Shown piece by piece: positions 35,826 through 45,172 of a DNA stretch of 64,000 bases. The stretch is from the NCBI RefSeq assembly GCF_003665065.1, contig NZ_RCHR01000004.1, positions 310,001-374,000 of the forward strand, written 5' to 3'. The position numbers were made by a program, and so were the translations under genes. Within the stretch, counting starts at the first letter, position 1. Each line of letters begins with the position of its first letter. The DNA comes from Oceanobacillus piezotolerans. GTDB taxonomy: Bacteria; Bacillota; Bacilli; Bacillales; Amphibacillaceae. The notes beneath the pieces were generated by a model that was not told the origin of the DNA, ran no database searches, and worked only from the letters and a program-made list of their open reading frames with translations.

Positions 35826-37364
35826 ATGAATGAAAATAATGATACTAATAAAAAGAAATTAATGGATCAATTTATTAGCATACTTGGTGAAGATGCTGTT
35901 CTTGGTGAGGAAGAACAAATTGAAGAATTTAAAGATCCATATGGACCAAATGACTCGGATAAATATCAACCCTTATTGGTTGTTCAGCCTAGTACTGTTG
36001 AGGAAGTTCAGGATATTGTCAAGTTGGCTAATGAGTTGGATATTCATTTATGGAGTTCAGGTCAAGGCCGTAACTTTGGGTACGGTGGGTCATCTCCAGT
36101 AGTCAGTGGGTCCGTTATTGTCAACTTTAGACGGATGAATAAGATTTTAGAAATTAATGAAGAAGATGGATATGCTTTAGTGGAACCTGGAGTTAGTTTT
36201 GATCAATTATATAAAGAAATTCAATCTAAAGGATACAAACTCATGATGTCAGTCCCTGATTTAGGATGGGGAAGTATCGTTGGTAACTCCTCTCAACATG
36301 GTTATGGCTATACCATTAATGGGGAACATGCTAAAGCGATTAATGGAATGGAAGTGGTCTTAGCAAACGGAGAAGTATTACGTACGGGTCAAGGAGCTAA
36401 GGCAGACAGTAAAATGTGGCAAAGACATGACCGTGGTTTTGGTCCTCATCTAGATGATTTATTTAAACAATCAAACTTTGGAATTATCACAAAAATGGGA
36501 GTTAGGTTAGAACCTCAACCAGAAAAAATTACAGCAGGTTATATTTATTATGACGGTAAAGATATTGAAAAAGTAGTTGATGTCATTAAGCCTTTAGTTA
36601 TGGATAAAACTATCCAAGGTGTACCACTTCTTTATTCAAATCTCATAATTGGAGAAGTTGGAGATAATCGTAAAGATTTATTCCAAAAAGCTGAAGATGG
36701 CGGTATGAGAATGCCTGCTCGCTGGGTCTTTAGAATTCAGTTCTATGGTCAAGAAAACATGGTAAATGCCAGAGTTGAGAATGTCAAAAAAGCTTTTGAA
36801 AACTTACCTGAAGTTAAAATCGAAGTTGAAACCTATGTTGGTAATGTGAAAAAAGAGGATGTTAAACCTGAACATCTTGTGCCTGCTGGTATCCCAAATA
36901 TGCTAATGTTAGAACAAGTTAAAAACAGCTTTGGAGACAGTGTAGGGCACATTGAGTTTGCGCCGGTCATTCCATTCGATGGCAAAGAACTCCTGGAAGT
37001 TGAAGAAGTAGTTCAGAATGTTCTTGAAGAGTATGGATTATTTGGTATGACTGGTACAGCCATGCATACGCGCAGCTTGGTGCCGATTACAATGATATAC
37101 TTCGATACTAATGATCCAAATCAAGTGAAAGCAGGATACGAAGCAGCTAAGCGGTTGGTTAAAGAAGTCGGAGAATTAGGGTATACAGAATATCGTGCTC
37201 ATGTTTCACTCATGGATGACATCGCTAAAGAATTGGACTTTAATGACCATGCCTTGCATAAATTCTATACAAAAATAAAGGATGCTCTCGATCCGAAAGG
37301 GATACTTTCCCCTGGAAGTCATGGAATTTGGCCTTCTAACTTTAAGGACGGTGAAGATCAGTAG
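35826..37364 (+). CDS. VAO-family FAD oxidase, 4-cresol dehydrogenase / vanillyl-alcohol oxidase-like
   Basis: A 512-residue flavoenzyme. The FAD domain reads YQPLLVVQPSTVEEVQDIV, GQGRNFGYGGSSPVVSGSV (about 78-96), ALVEPGVSFDQLY, MSVPDLGWGSIVGN and FGPHLDDLFKQSNFGIITKMG, and the C-terminus DALDPKGILSPG. This pattern is close to p-cresol methylhydroxylase, vanillyl-alcohol oxidase and eugenol hydroxylase, which oxidise para-substituted phenols. No cytochrome subunit is adjacent, so it is more likely an oxidase using oxygen. The hydrolase that follows may release or process its phenolic substrate. Substrate is inferred from the family only. Confidence 0.87.
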   Translation: MNENNDTNKKKLMDQFISILGEDAVLGEEEQIEEFKDPYGPNDSDKYQPLLVVQPSTVEEVQDIVKLANELDIHLWSSGQGRNFGYGGSSPVVSGSVIVNFRRMNKILEINEEDGYALVEPGVSFDQLYKEIQSKGYKLMMSVPDLGWGSIVGNSSQHGYGYTINGEHAKAINGMEVVLANGEVLRTGQGAKADSKMWQRHDRGFGPHLDDLFKQSNFGIITKMGVRLEPQPEKITAGYIYYDGKDIEKVVDVIKPLVMDKTIQGVPLLYSNLIIGEVGDNRKDLFQKAEDGGMRMPARWVFRIQFYGQENMVNARVENVKKAFENLPEVKIEVETYVGNVKKEDVKPEHLVPAGIPNMLMLEQVKNSFGDSVGHIEFAPVIPFDGKELLEVEEVVQNVLEEYGLFGMTGTAMHTRSLVPITMIYFDTNDPNQVKAGYEAAKRLVKEVGELGYTEYRAHVSLMDDIAKELDFNDHALHKFYTKIKDALDPKGILSPGSHGIWPSNFKDGEDQ

Positions 37365-37539
37365 GTGAAAAACATCAGAAATGATTGTAATGAACCATAT
37401 TTTGAAGACGAAAAAGAGAGAGTAAGGTAGATATTGTAAAACGTAAATGAGATACGTCTAAATACAAATTACAAATTCTGTAGACATTTTGAAAGAATAA
37501 TTGTTTTAGAGAAAATTTGATTTAAGGAGGAATAAATAT

Positions 37540-39375
37540 ATGTCAACTACGAGGAAATCCATTTACAAGGGAGATTCCCTAAACTTAACCATGCCGGATT
37601 ATGACAAACCTTCAGGTCAGGCTGTACCTTATGGAACAGACGTTAAAAATGTCTATTTTGATGGTTATCCACAAATTGAAAAAGAGAAAATGTCTCAACC
37701 AATTTATGATGTCAAAATAGAAAAAAACGTTAAGGTGCCAATGCGAGACGGGCAAGAGATTGTAGTAGATATTTATCGACCTGATATTGAGGAGGATAAG
37801 GAATTCCCTGTGTTATTATCTTGGGGTCTTTGGGGGAAAGATGCCCAACAGGCCGTAGCTTGGAATGCTGATAAATTACAATCTTATTATAACAGTCCAT
37901 TTTGGGATGGAGTGATGGAAGCAGGCCATTCTGAATATTTAGTTGCTAGAGGATACATTCATGTAATTGCAGATCCAAAAGGAATTGGAAATTCAGACGG
38001 TACTATGCCAGATTTTGAATCTGTCCATAATCCAGATGATATCCATGACACAATCGAATGGATAGCCGATCAATCTTGGTCTAATGGAAAAGTTGGAATG
38101 CTAGGTCCATCTTCTTATTCTGTTTCTCAGGCAAGTATTGCGGAGAATGACCCACCTGAATCACTAATCGCTATTCATCCAGATGAGCAAATCTACTTTA
38201 ATGGCCCTCATTTCCATGGTATGTTTGACACTCTACCATATCATATAGAATCTGGTCGACATGGAAATGACAGTACGTTTCCAAGGCCAAATCGACCGTA
38301 TGAAGTAAAATCTCCTAAGATGTTTGATTTGCCGAAAGAGGAATTGAACCAAAGACTACAAGAAGCATTGGATCATCCAGATATTAAATATAATTCGAAA
38401 TGGTACTCTTTTCTTAAGTATCCATATAAAGACCCTTCAACTTTTGACAGATTATTGAACTCATTTCATCCAGAATCTGTAGAAAGCAAGGCTCATCGTA
38501 TAAACATTCCTATTTATTTAGGGACATCATGGGGTAATAGACTTTATATATGGGGTGCTTTCCATGTTTTAGATAAAGCTAGTACACCACAGGAACAAAA
38601 GAAAATGATTATGTATCCTCCTGGTTTCCCTCCAAGACCGAATGTTCTATATCACGATGAGATTGTAAGGTGGTATGACTATTGGCTTAAAGGCATTGAT
38701 AATGGAATTATGGACGAACCTCCAATCAAAATGTTTGTGATGGGAATTAATAAATGGAGGTTTGAGAATGAATGGCCACTAAGAAGGACAGAATATACTA
38801 AATTTTACTTACATCCAGAAGGTAAACTTTCAACAGAAGAAGTAGAAGGCAGCCCTGAACCGGACACGCTTACTCAGCCGGCTCCCTATGAAGATCCGAC
38901 TGTCTATTGCTTAAGATATCTAACACCTCCTATGGAGCAAGATTCAGAGGTAACCGGGCCGGTCGCTATTCATTTTGAAGCATCTATTGACACAGATGAC
39001 ACAAACTGGATGATTGACCTTGTTGATGTAGATCCAGATGGAAATAGACAATTGCTTAGTCAAGGGTACTTAAAAGCACAATTTAGAGCTTTAGACGAAG
39101 AGAATTCAAAACCTTGGCAACCAATTCATCCACGTCAAGAACCTGAACCTGTTACACCTGGAGAAGTTACTGAGTATTCTATCGAAATGATGCCAACTGC
39201 CAACGTCTTTAAAAAAGGACACTCAATTGAAGTGATTATTAGAAATCAAGATGACGTATTGAGTAGATTAGGAACTTGGGGATATTATATGTTACCATTC
39301 ATGAAAACTGTAACACATAAGATTCATTTCGGTAACTCTCACATCCTTTTACCAATTATCCCTAAAGAAAAGTGA
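37540..39375 (+). CDS. CocE/NonD-family hydrolase (X-Pro dipeptidyl-peptidase class)
   Basis: A 611-residue alpha/beta hydrolase: VKVPMRDGQEIVVDIYRP (about 64-81), VIADPKGIGNSDG, and GMLGPSSYSVSQ with the probable nucleophile serine near 192, then a C-terminal jelly-roll of the family (EVTGPVAIHFEASIDTDDTNW, then GHSIEVIIRNQD). Members are esterases or acylases cleaving esters and amides. There is no signal peptide. A good AAGGAGG site precedes ATG at 37540. It follows the phenol-type oxidase by 175 bases with no terminator seen, suggesting one catabolic unit under the TetR protein. Confidence 0.83.
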   Translation: MSTTRKSIYKGDSLNLTMPDYDKPSGQAVPYGTDVKNVYFDGYPQIEKEKMSQPIYDVKIEKNVKVPMRDGQEIVVDIYRPDIEEDKEFPVLLSWGLWGKDAQQAVAWNADKLQSYYNSPFWDGVMEAGHSEYLVARGYIHVIADPKGIGNSDGTMPDFESVHNPDDIHDTIEWIADQSWSNGKVGMLGPSSYSVSQASIAENDPPESLIAIHPDEQIYFNGPHFHGMFDTLPYHIESGRHGNDSTFPRPNRPYEVKSPKMFDLPKEELNQRLQEALDHPDIKYNSKWYSFLKYPYKDPSTFDRLLNSFHPESVESKAHRINIPIYLGTSWGNRLYIWGAFHVLDKASTPQEQKKMIMYPPGFPPRPNVLYHDEIVRWYDYWLKGIDNGIMDEPPIKMFVMGINKWRFENEWPLRRTEYTKFYLHPEGKLSTEEVEGSPEPDTLTQPAPYEDPTVYCLRYLTPPMEQDSEVTGPVAIHFEASIDTDDTNWMIDLVDVDPDGNRQLLSQGYLKAQFRALDEENSKPWQPIHPRQEPEPVTPGEVTEYSIEMMPTANVFKKGHSIEVIIRNQDDVLSRLGTWGYYMLPFMKTVTHKIHFGNSHILLPIIPKEK

Positions 39376-39398
39376 TATAAATTCATCTCTGGTTACCG

Positions 39399-39440
39399 AT
39401 TCCATTTCTTAGCTGTTAACCAGCTAGGAAATGGAATTTT
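39399..39440 (+). terminator. Terminator after the CocE-type gene
   Basis: ATTCCATTTC (39399-39408) pairs with GAAATGGAAT (39428-39437), with an inner TAGCTG/CAGCTA stem and a T-run behind. Confidence 0.78.
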
Positions 39441-39582
39441 TGATGCATAGGAAAGTATCATATTCTATGCCTTAAACACTTAGGTACCAAGTATTTGAGA
39501 TGATAAATAAGAGCTATAAGTCGCCTATTAGGTTTTTAAATCAATGTATTGTATTAAACAATAAATGAAAAAAAGTAAGCAC

Positions 39583-39860
39583 TATAATATGAAAAGTTCA
39601 AATTGATGAACCCATAGAAACTCTCAGTTTAGGTGAAATGTGGAAAGGGTATCATTTGGAAAATGATCTTTGAGTGGGATTGTTAAGTTATAGGCAAGGC
39701 AATTAAATTTTCCTATTATAGCCGGAGTTCTCAAAAAGAGTTTATCTTGAGCACTTAAAGAGTTGTTGTTTGTAAAAAAAACATGAATATAGGTGGTACC
39801 GCGGAAATCCCATCCTTAATTTATAACCATAAGCGGTTATGATTAAGGTTGGGATTTTTT
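39583..39860 (+). ncRNA. T-box leader with terminator and no downstream gene
   Basis: AGGTGGTACCGCGG (39791-39804) matches the T-box core. It is followed by a strong terminator, AAATCCCATCCTTAAT (39805-39820) against ATTAAGGTTGGGATTTTTT (39842-39860), whose loop contains an inner ATAACC/GGTTAT stem. A CTCAA/TTGAG hairpin (39730-39751) precedes it, as stem III does in T-boxes. A TATAAT at 39583-39588 could be the -10 box. T-boxes sense uncharged tRNA and control aminoacyl-tRNA synthetase or amino acid genes, but here the plus strand has no gene before the converging SDR gene at 40022. The specifier codon could not be placed safely. Confidence 0.78.
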
Positions 39861-40021
39861 ATTTCCATTGATTCGTAGATTAAATATAAATAGAATTTCA
39901 CAATTAAAATTCATAATAAAATGGCTCTTTTGTTAAACTAAGTCATTCTACATACTTTTACATTCTAGATTTAGTACTTATTCCAACTTTTAGTAAACAT
40001 GATTCTAGCAATTATATTGTT

Positions 40022-40774
40022 TTAACTAGCTGCAGTTCCCCCATCAACAACTATATATTCCCCATTAATATAAGAGGATTTATCTGAAGCTAGAAAAATA
40101 ATTGCTTGAGAGATTTCTTTTGAATTGGCAAATCGGCCGATTGGTGAGGTTGATCCTACTGCTTCTAATTCCTCTTCACTCAAATTTTCTTCTAATAATG
40201 GTGTAAGAACTGTCCCAGGACAAATAGCATTTATTTTTATATTTTTATTTGCATATTCTACTGCACCAGCTCTTGTTAATCCAATTACGCCGTGTTTTGC
40301 GGCTGTATAAGCAGCGTTAGGTGTAACATCATCGTGTCTTAGTCCAGCAACAGAAGAAATATTTATTATTGAACCCCCATTGTTATCGATCATATGAGGA
40401 ATAAGAGCTTTCATACCTAAAAATACTCCATTTAAATCTACATCAATAGTAGTCTTATAATCAGCAATTGATAAATCATTAATTTTTTTATGTGGACCAC
40501 CGACTCCTGCATTATTTACCAAAATATCTATTGATCCAAAAGTTTCCCTAGCTTTGATTATTATATTTTCCCAATCATCAAAATTAGTTACATCGTGTTT
40601 TACGAAAATAGTATTATCCCCTATATCTTCAGAAACTTTTTCGCCTAATTCTTCATTTAAATCAGAAATAATCACTTTAGCTCCCTCATTTACGAGTTCT
40701 CTAACATGAATTTCACCCATTCCTCTTGATCCACCTGTAACCACAGCCACTTTGCCATCTAAAATTCCCATCAT
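40022..40774 (-). CDS. SDR family oxidoreductase
   Basis: A 250-residue classical short-chain dehydrogenase: GGSRGMGEIHV (nucleotide loop, about 14-24), NNAGVG, the catalytic serine in INISSVAG and Tyr/Lys in YTAAKHG, and PGTVLTPL. It resembles glucose 1-dehydrogenase and 3-oxoacyl reductase types; the substrate is not predictable. ATG at 40771 is slightly better spaced from AGAAGGG than 40774. Single gene. Confidence 0.88.
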   Translation of the reverse strand: MMGILDGKVAVVTGGSRGMGEIHVRELVNEGAKVIISDLNEELGEKVSEDIGDNTIFVKHDVTNFDDWENIIIKARETFGSIDILVNNAGVGGPHKKINDLSIADYKTTIDVDLNGVFLGMKALIPHMIDNNGGSIINISSVAGLRHDDVTPNAAYTAAKHGVIGLTRAGAVEYANKNIKINAICPGTVLTPLLEENLSEEELEAVGSTSPIGRFANSKEISQAIIFLASDKSSYINGEYIVVDGGTAAS

Positions 40775-41101
40775 ATCATCCCTTCTTTATATATTTAATT
40801 GATTAATTATTAATTACAATTAAATGATAGGGCTTACAATATGGGTTGTCAATTAATTTGTCCGAGCAATAAGCAATAGTTACTCTTCAGCTATCGGGGG
40901 CTTTAACACAACAACAAGATCCTCACTATGGCGCTCTTTTTTGATTAAAGGGCAGGTTAGTTCAATGTAAAAGGAATTACTAATTGATACATAGAATTTA
41001 AAATACAGTAAGGAATACCTTTTTGTCTGCTGAGTTAACTTTGATGACAGTAGGAAGTTACTTTATCATTTAGTTAGAATACAAGAATTGGAGGTAAAAA
41101 A
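40775..41101. repeat. Intergenic region with decayed dispersed repeat
   Basis: AAAGGGCAGGTTAGTTCAATG (about 40948-40967) resembles other intergenic pieces near 33980, 34541, 41607 and 41687, all with an AACxGG or GGGCAG word beside TTAGTT. Likely relics of one short dispersed repeat. AGGAGG-like sites are absent except before 41102. Confidence 0.35.
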
Positions 41102-41524
41102 ATGGATTCGGGAATAAAATTAAGTCACTATGGTGAAGAACGAGATATTAATTTAAATGAAGATGAAACCCAAGCAGTTAAATTAATATTTGAGATGTTA
41201 GAAGACACTGTTATTAATATCGACAAACTTGAAGTTACTAGAAAGAGTGACAGCTATGCGACTATAGTTTTGCGTGGGAATGATTGGGATTTTGATTTTG
41301 TAAGATTCAAGTTTACAGATAGAACTAAATGGATAGCTTTAAATCTTTCAAAGACTGACCGTGCAGCTTATAAAGATAATCCACTCTTTGAAGCTCAGAA
41401 AAAGAAAACTCAGATACAATGGAAATCTGCATTACAAAGTATAGAAGATTTACCAAAGTATAAAAATTTAATGGTCAACTCATATAGTGAGTGTATAAAT
41501 CGAGAAAAAAACAATTTCCAATAA
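41102..41524 (+). CDS. Unknown protein, 140 residues
   Basis: Starts at ATG 41102 behind GGAGG. The protein is acidic at its start, with a beta-rich middle (ATIVLRGNDWDFDFVRFKF, about 57-75) and a Lys-rich helical end. It has no signal peptide or membrane segment. The phrase TKWIALNLSKTD followed by KDNPLFEAQKKKTQIQWKS recalls small phage- or defence-island hypotheticals, but I cannot name a family. It stands alone. Confidence 0.7.
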   Translation: MDSGIKLSHYGEERDINLNEDETQAVKLIFEMLEDTVINIDKLEVTRKSDSYATIVLRGNDWDFDFVRFKFTDRTKWIALNLSKTDRAAYKDNPLFEAQKKKTQIQWKSALQSIEDLPKYKNLMVNSYSECINREKNNFQ

Positions 41525-41824
41525 CTGCCTTTCGTAAAGGCTATCATCAAAAAGACGAAGGCTATTTTTGGCTCTGTTAAATTATTAAAATTTGTGTATA
41601 GGCCTTATTCAACTAACGGGTGCGTTAATTCTAGAAGGATTAACGCTATTTTATGTAGAAGTCAGTGTACTCAAGGGGCAGTTTACTTGAAGATGGACAT
41701 TTTCGTCGAACTGTTTATTAAGCAGTTTTACTTTCTTTTCTCATTAACTGTTCAATCAGTCTCTGTTAATTAACAAATGCCTGAGTTACTTCATACAATA
41801 TTCAATAAAATGGAGTTGATCTTC

Positions 41825-42160
41825 ATGGCGAGACGGATTGACGTATCTACATCAAAGCATCAATTAAAACTTTTTGATGGTAATAGGCTTATAAAAGCTT
41901 ACCCAATTGCAGTTGGGAAAATATTGTCACCAACACCTTCTGGGACATACACGATTATCAATAAACAACTCCATCCACCCGCACGATTTGGAGTGCTTTG
42001 GATGGGATTGTCAAAACCTCATTACGGTATACACGGAACAAATAACCCAGCTTCAATCGGTAGGAATGTCTCACATGGATGTATTAGAATGTTTAATCAT
42101 GATGTTCTAGAATTATCATCTAGAGTTCCAATTGGAACTAGTGTTTCTATTCATAAATAA
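41825..42160 (+). CDS. L,D-transpeptidase (YkuD domain)
   Basis: A 111-residue minimal YkuD catalytic domain: the N-terminal [24 protein letters not shown], and the active-site signature [20 protein letters not shown] with the catalytic Cys. It would form 3-3 crosslinks in peptidoglycan. ATG at 41825 is preferred because GGAG lies nine bases before it and homology begins there; the ATG at 41777 adds an unlike extension. There is no LysM domain or signal peptide, as in short spore-type members. Confidence 0.85.
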   Translation: MARRIDVSTSKHQLKLFDGNRLIKAYPIAVGKILSPTPSGTYTIINKQLHPPARFGVLWMGLSKPHYGIHGTNNPASIGRNVSHGCIRMFNHDVLELSSRVPIGTSVSIHK

Positions 42161-42344
42161 CTCTGTTAATCTCGCCCCCTTTACTGCATACTTTAGGTTT
42201 ACTGCGTAATAAAAAAGCAGTTCAGCCAAAGATTCTAGATTGCTCCGTTCAACAATCGGGCCAGATTGTGGAGAAGAAATGAATGCTAATCAAGTTATTG
42301 AAGTAATCATGCAGATTAGATTTTCTATGTTCCCGTTATTAGCG

Positions 42345-42378
42345 AAAACGGCTTCCAGATTAGATGGATGCCGTTTTT
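42345..42378 (+). terminator. Terminator between the L,D-transpeptidase and ABC genes
   Basis: AAAACGGCTTCC (42345-42356) pairs with GGATGCCGTTTT (42367-42378) with one mismatch, followed by T's. Confidence 0.65.
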
Positions 42379-42438
42379 TTCATTTATTATAATAAATTTT
42401 GTAACTGCTTCTCTAATAAGGGAGTAATTGAATTAATT

Positions 42439-43050
42439 TTAAAACACTTTCCGCTGATAAATAAGTTGGCTGACCATCCAGGAGGTTAGATAAAGAATAA
42501 TAGAAATAGCTGCGCCACTAAGGTAAAGTGTTGTTGTAGATAAGCTTGTAAGAAAATCAGTAATAGTGGTAAGATGTTCTGTCAGCAATCGGAATAGGGG
42601 CGGCAGAACACCTGCTAGAAGGATCATTCCGAATATAACCACTACACCTATATAACCGGGTTTTAATACATAAAATAAAGGAAAAGCAAATGCTGAAAAG
42701 ACGAAGAATAGTCCCATTGCGATGGTTATATCCCTTATCATAAAGCCAAAATTAAATAGATATAGAATGACACTAGCTACCCCTATTCCTAAAATCATGT
42801 ATGCAATCGCACCGATGTATTTGGCGGAAACAATCTCTTTTCTCGTATATGGCAAAGAATTAAGAAGGATATTAGATTCTACCTGTTCATCATAAATATA
42901 TCCATTCAAAGGTATGTACGTGCTGGCCAACAAAAATATAAAGGCTGGACTCATATGATCACCAAAAATGGCAAAGAAGATAATAAACGGAATAAAAAGC
43001 AGTATCTGTGTTTTTTGTATAACGAAATCTTTTTTTATCAAGTTAAACAT
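42439..43050 (-). CDS. ABC-2 type permease
   Basis: A 203-residue membrane protein with about six spans (FIPFIIFFAIFG, YMILGIGVASVILYLF, MGLFFVFSAFAFPLFYVL and others). It begins inside the end of the ATPase gene (overlap 43043-43050), so the two make one exporter. The set resembles the B. subtilis ytr operon, whose products respond to cell-wall-active compounds; the substrate is unknown. Confidence 0.82.
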   Translation of the reverse strand: MFNLIKKDFVIQKTQILLFIPFIIFFAIFGDHMSPAFIFLLASTYIPLNGYIYDEQVESNILLNSLPYTRKEIVSAKYIGAIAYMILGIGVASVILYLFNFGFMIRDITIAMGLFFVFSAFAFPLFYVLKPGYIGVVVIFGMILLAGVLPPLFRLLTEHLTTITDFLTSLSTTTLYLSGAAISIILYLTSWMVSQLIYQRKVF

Positions 43051-43921
43051 ATTGTCGGCTAGCTCCTTTCGTATAAAACATAATATCCTCCAAGGAGGCT
43101 TCTTCCATAACCACTTGATCTCCTAATAAGCTTCTTACTTCTTCTGCATTATTTGTTATAGCTTGAAATTCAGTCGAAGAACGTTCCATGCTTATAAAAT
43201 ATTTTTCAATGTCGTGGTTGATTAGATTGGCATTTCCTTTAACTAAGGCATAACGCTCCTGTATATCCCTTATTGACTCGTTGAAAAGAATCTTTCCACT
43301 TTGGATGAAGGTAATATTATCTGCGATCCGCTCTAAATCACTGGTTATATGAGTGGAGAAGAAGATAGTTCGTCTTCCATCTTCCATCATTTCTTTTAAA
43401 ATATCCAACAATTCTCTTCGAAAAACAGGGTCCAAACCAGCTGTCGGTTCATCCATCATAATAAATTCAGCTTCGTGAGATAGAGCCATTGCTAGAGAAG
43501 TTTTCATCAGCATTCCTTTAGAAAAGGTTTTAATCGCCTTGTTTAATGGGAGTTCAAACTTCTTGATATAATCATAAAATTTACTGTCGCTCCAATTTTT
43601 ATAGGCAGGGCCAATGATTTTACGAATATCTTTTAGATTTAAGCTTTCATAAAAGACATTACTATCATAGACAAATCCTATGCGCTCCTTGAGTTCCTTT
43701 TCATGATTGGCATAATCCTTTCCAAATACCTTTATTTCGCCCGTATCTGGTTGTAAAAGATTCATCATTAGCTTCATGGTGGTTGATTTCCCTGCTCCAT
43801 TCGCCCCGACAAAACCAGTTATTTGGCCTTGTTTAACTTGTAAATTAATATTCTCTAAAGAAAAGTCTTTAAAATATTTGTTTACGTTATTAAATTCTAC
43901 TATGTTTTCTATTTTTCTCAC
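43043..43921 (-). CDS. ABC transporter ATP-binding protein (copy 2)
   Basis: A 292-residue ATPase: Walker A GANGAGKST (39-47), signature FSKGM, Walker B FIMMDEPTAGLDP and the switch His in FFSTH. It is close to the ATPase at 44283-45167. AAGGAG lies eight bases before an ATA codon (43912) that aligns with the paralogue's ATG, whereas the annotated GTG at 43921 overlaps the ribosome site. A dyad TGTATAT-N7-ATATACA lies upstream at 44047-44067. Confidence 0.88.
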   Translation of the reverse strand: MRKIENIVEFNNVNKYFKDFSLENINLQVKQGQITGFVGANGAGKSTTMKLMMNLLQPDTGEIKVFGKDYANHEKELKERIGFVYDSNVFYESLNLKDIRKIIGPAYKNWSDSKFYDYIKKFELPLNKAIKTFSKGMLMKTSLAMALSHEAEFIMMDEPTAGLDPVFRRELLDILKEMMEDGRRTIFFSTHITSDLERIADNITFIQSGKILFNESIRDIQERYALVKGNANLINHDIEKYFISMERSSTEFQAITNNAEEVRSLLGDQVVMEEASLEDIMFYTKGASRQYV

Positions 43922-44282
43922 TCCTTATTATCATTTTCAAATTAATTTTGTTTTTTTAGAATTAGGCTTTGAAAAAGTTGTTAACATTTAACTCCTATTG
44001 TGCTGTACAGAAACCTCTCCCACTTATATTTTCATAAATAAAAAGGTGTATATCTGTTATATATACATTATATACTCTATTAACAGTATGTACAATAGTG
44101 AATTTTAATTCCTTGGTTTTTTAACAAAAAAAGACCCTAATATTTTATTAAAGTCTTTAAAGCATGTTCCTATTTACTACAATTGCATTTACTTATGTAA
44201 TGGTCTAAATACTGGTAACTAAACTATCTGAGAATCAGTTGATAGAAAAATAGAGGTATTATGGTCAGCTATTGTTATATAT
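43922..44282. other. Gap between the two ABC ATPase genes
   Basis: Holds a terminator for the upstream ATPase (AAAGAC/GTCTTT, 44130-44158, minus strand, with seven T's) and an operator-like dyad TGTATAT-CTGTTAT-ATATACA (44047-44067). So the second ATPase and permease have their own promoter region. No permease gene follows the first ATPase. Confidence 0.6.
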
Positions 44283-45167
44283 TTATATATTTAATTGTTT
44301 ACCCTGATTCCTGTGTGCAGATTTCATATGGAACATCATTTCATCTAAAGAAGCTTTCTCTATTACAACATGATCATGAAATACTTCTTGTACCTCTTGA
44401 ATATTTTTTGATAAAGCTTGAAAGACATCTTGGGAGCGTTCTATGTTGATGAAGTGTGTTTCCGTGTCCCGATCAAGTAAATCCGTACTTCCTTTTACTA
44501 AGATATATTGTTCCTGCAGCTCATCCAATCGTTGATTAAGAAGGATTTCCCCTTTATTAAATAATACAATATAATCAGCAAAACGTTCCAAATCGCTTGT
44601 AGTATGCGTTGAAAAAAATATACTTTTCCCCTCATTTACCATAACTTCTTGAAAAATATCTAATAATTCTCTTCGAAACGTTGGATCTAATCCTGCTGTC
44701 GGCTCATCCATAATAATTAAATCTGCATGATGTGATAAAGCAATAGCTATAGAAGCCTTCATTTGCATTCCCTTAGAAAAATGTTTCATAGATTTATTGA
44801 TAGGTAGCTCAAATTGATTAACATACTTAATAAACAACTTATCATCCCACTGTGTATAAGCCGGAGCAACAATTCTACTAATATCTTTCAAGTTCAGAGA
44901 TTCATAATATATATTGCTATCGTAGACAAAGCCTATTCGATTTTTAATTTCTTTTTCATGGTTCGCATAGTCCATTCCAAATACTCTTACTTTTCCCTTA
45001 TCCGGTTTTAATAGATTCATCATTAACTTAATGATAGTTGACTTTCCAGAACCATTTGCACCAATGAATCCAGTTGTGTACCCTTGTTTCATCTGTAAAT
45101 CTATATCATCAATAGAGAATGTCTGAAATTTTTTAGAAACGCCATGTAACTCAATTACATTTTCCAT
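44283..45167 (-). CDS. ABC transporter ATP-binding protein (copy 1)
   Basis: A 294-residue ATPase: Walker A GANGSGKST, signature FSKGM, Walker B LIIMDEPTAGLDP, switch FFSTHTTSDL. ATG at 45167 is chosen because GAGGAG lies eight bases before it; GTG 45176 and ATG 45173 sit inside that site. It follows the GntR gene directly but has no adjacent permease; it may share the permease at 42439-43050 or be an evolutionary leftover of duplication. Confidence 0.88.
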   Translation of the reverse strand: MENVIELHGVSKKFQTFSIDDIDLQMKQGYTTGFIGANGSGKSTIIKLMMNLLKPDKGKVRVFGMDYANHEKEIKNRIGFVYDSNIYYESLNLKDISRIVAPAYTQWDDKLFIKYVNQFELPINKSMKHFSKGMQMKASIAIALSHHADLIIMDEPTAGLDPTFRRELLDIFQEVMVNEGKSIFFSTHTTSDLERFADYIVLFNKGEILLNQRLDELQEQYILVKGSTDLLDRDTETHFINIERSQDVFQALSKNIQEVQEVFHDHVVIEKASLDEMMFHMKSAHRNQGKQLNI

Positions 45168-45172
45168 TCCCA

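Noticed and set aside
39861-40021. Possible gene controlled by the T-box
   Set aside because: The only frames are a few codons long (for example MALLLN then stop) with no ribosome site.
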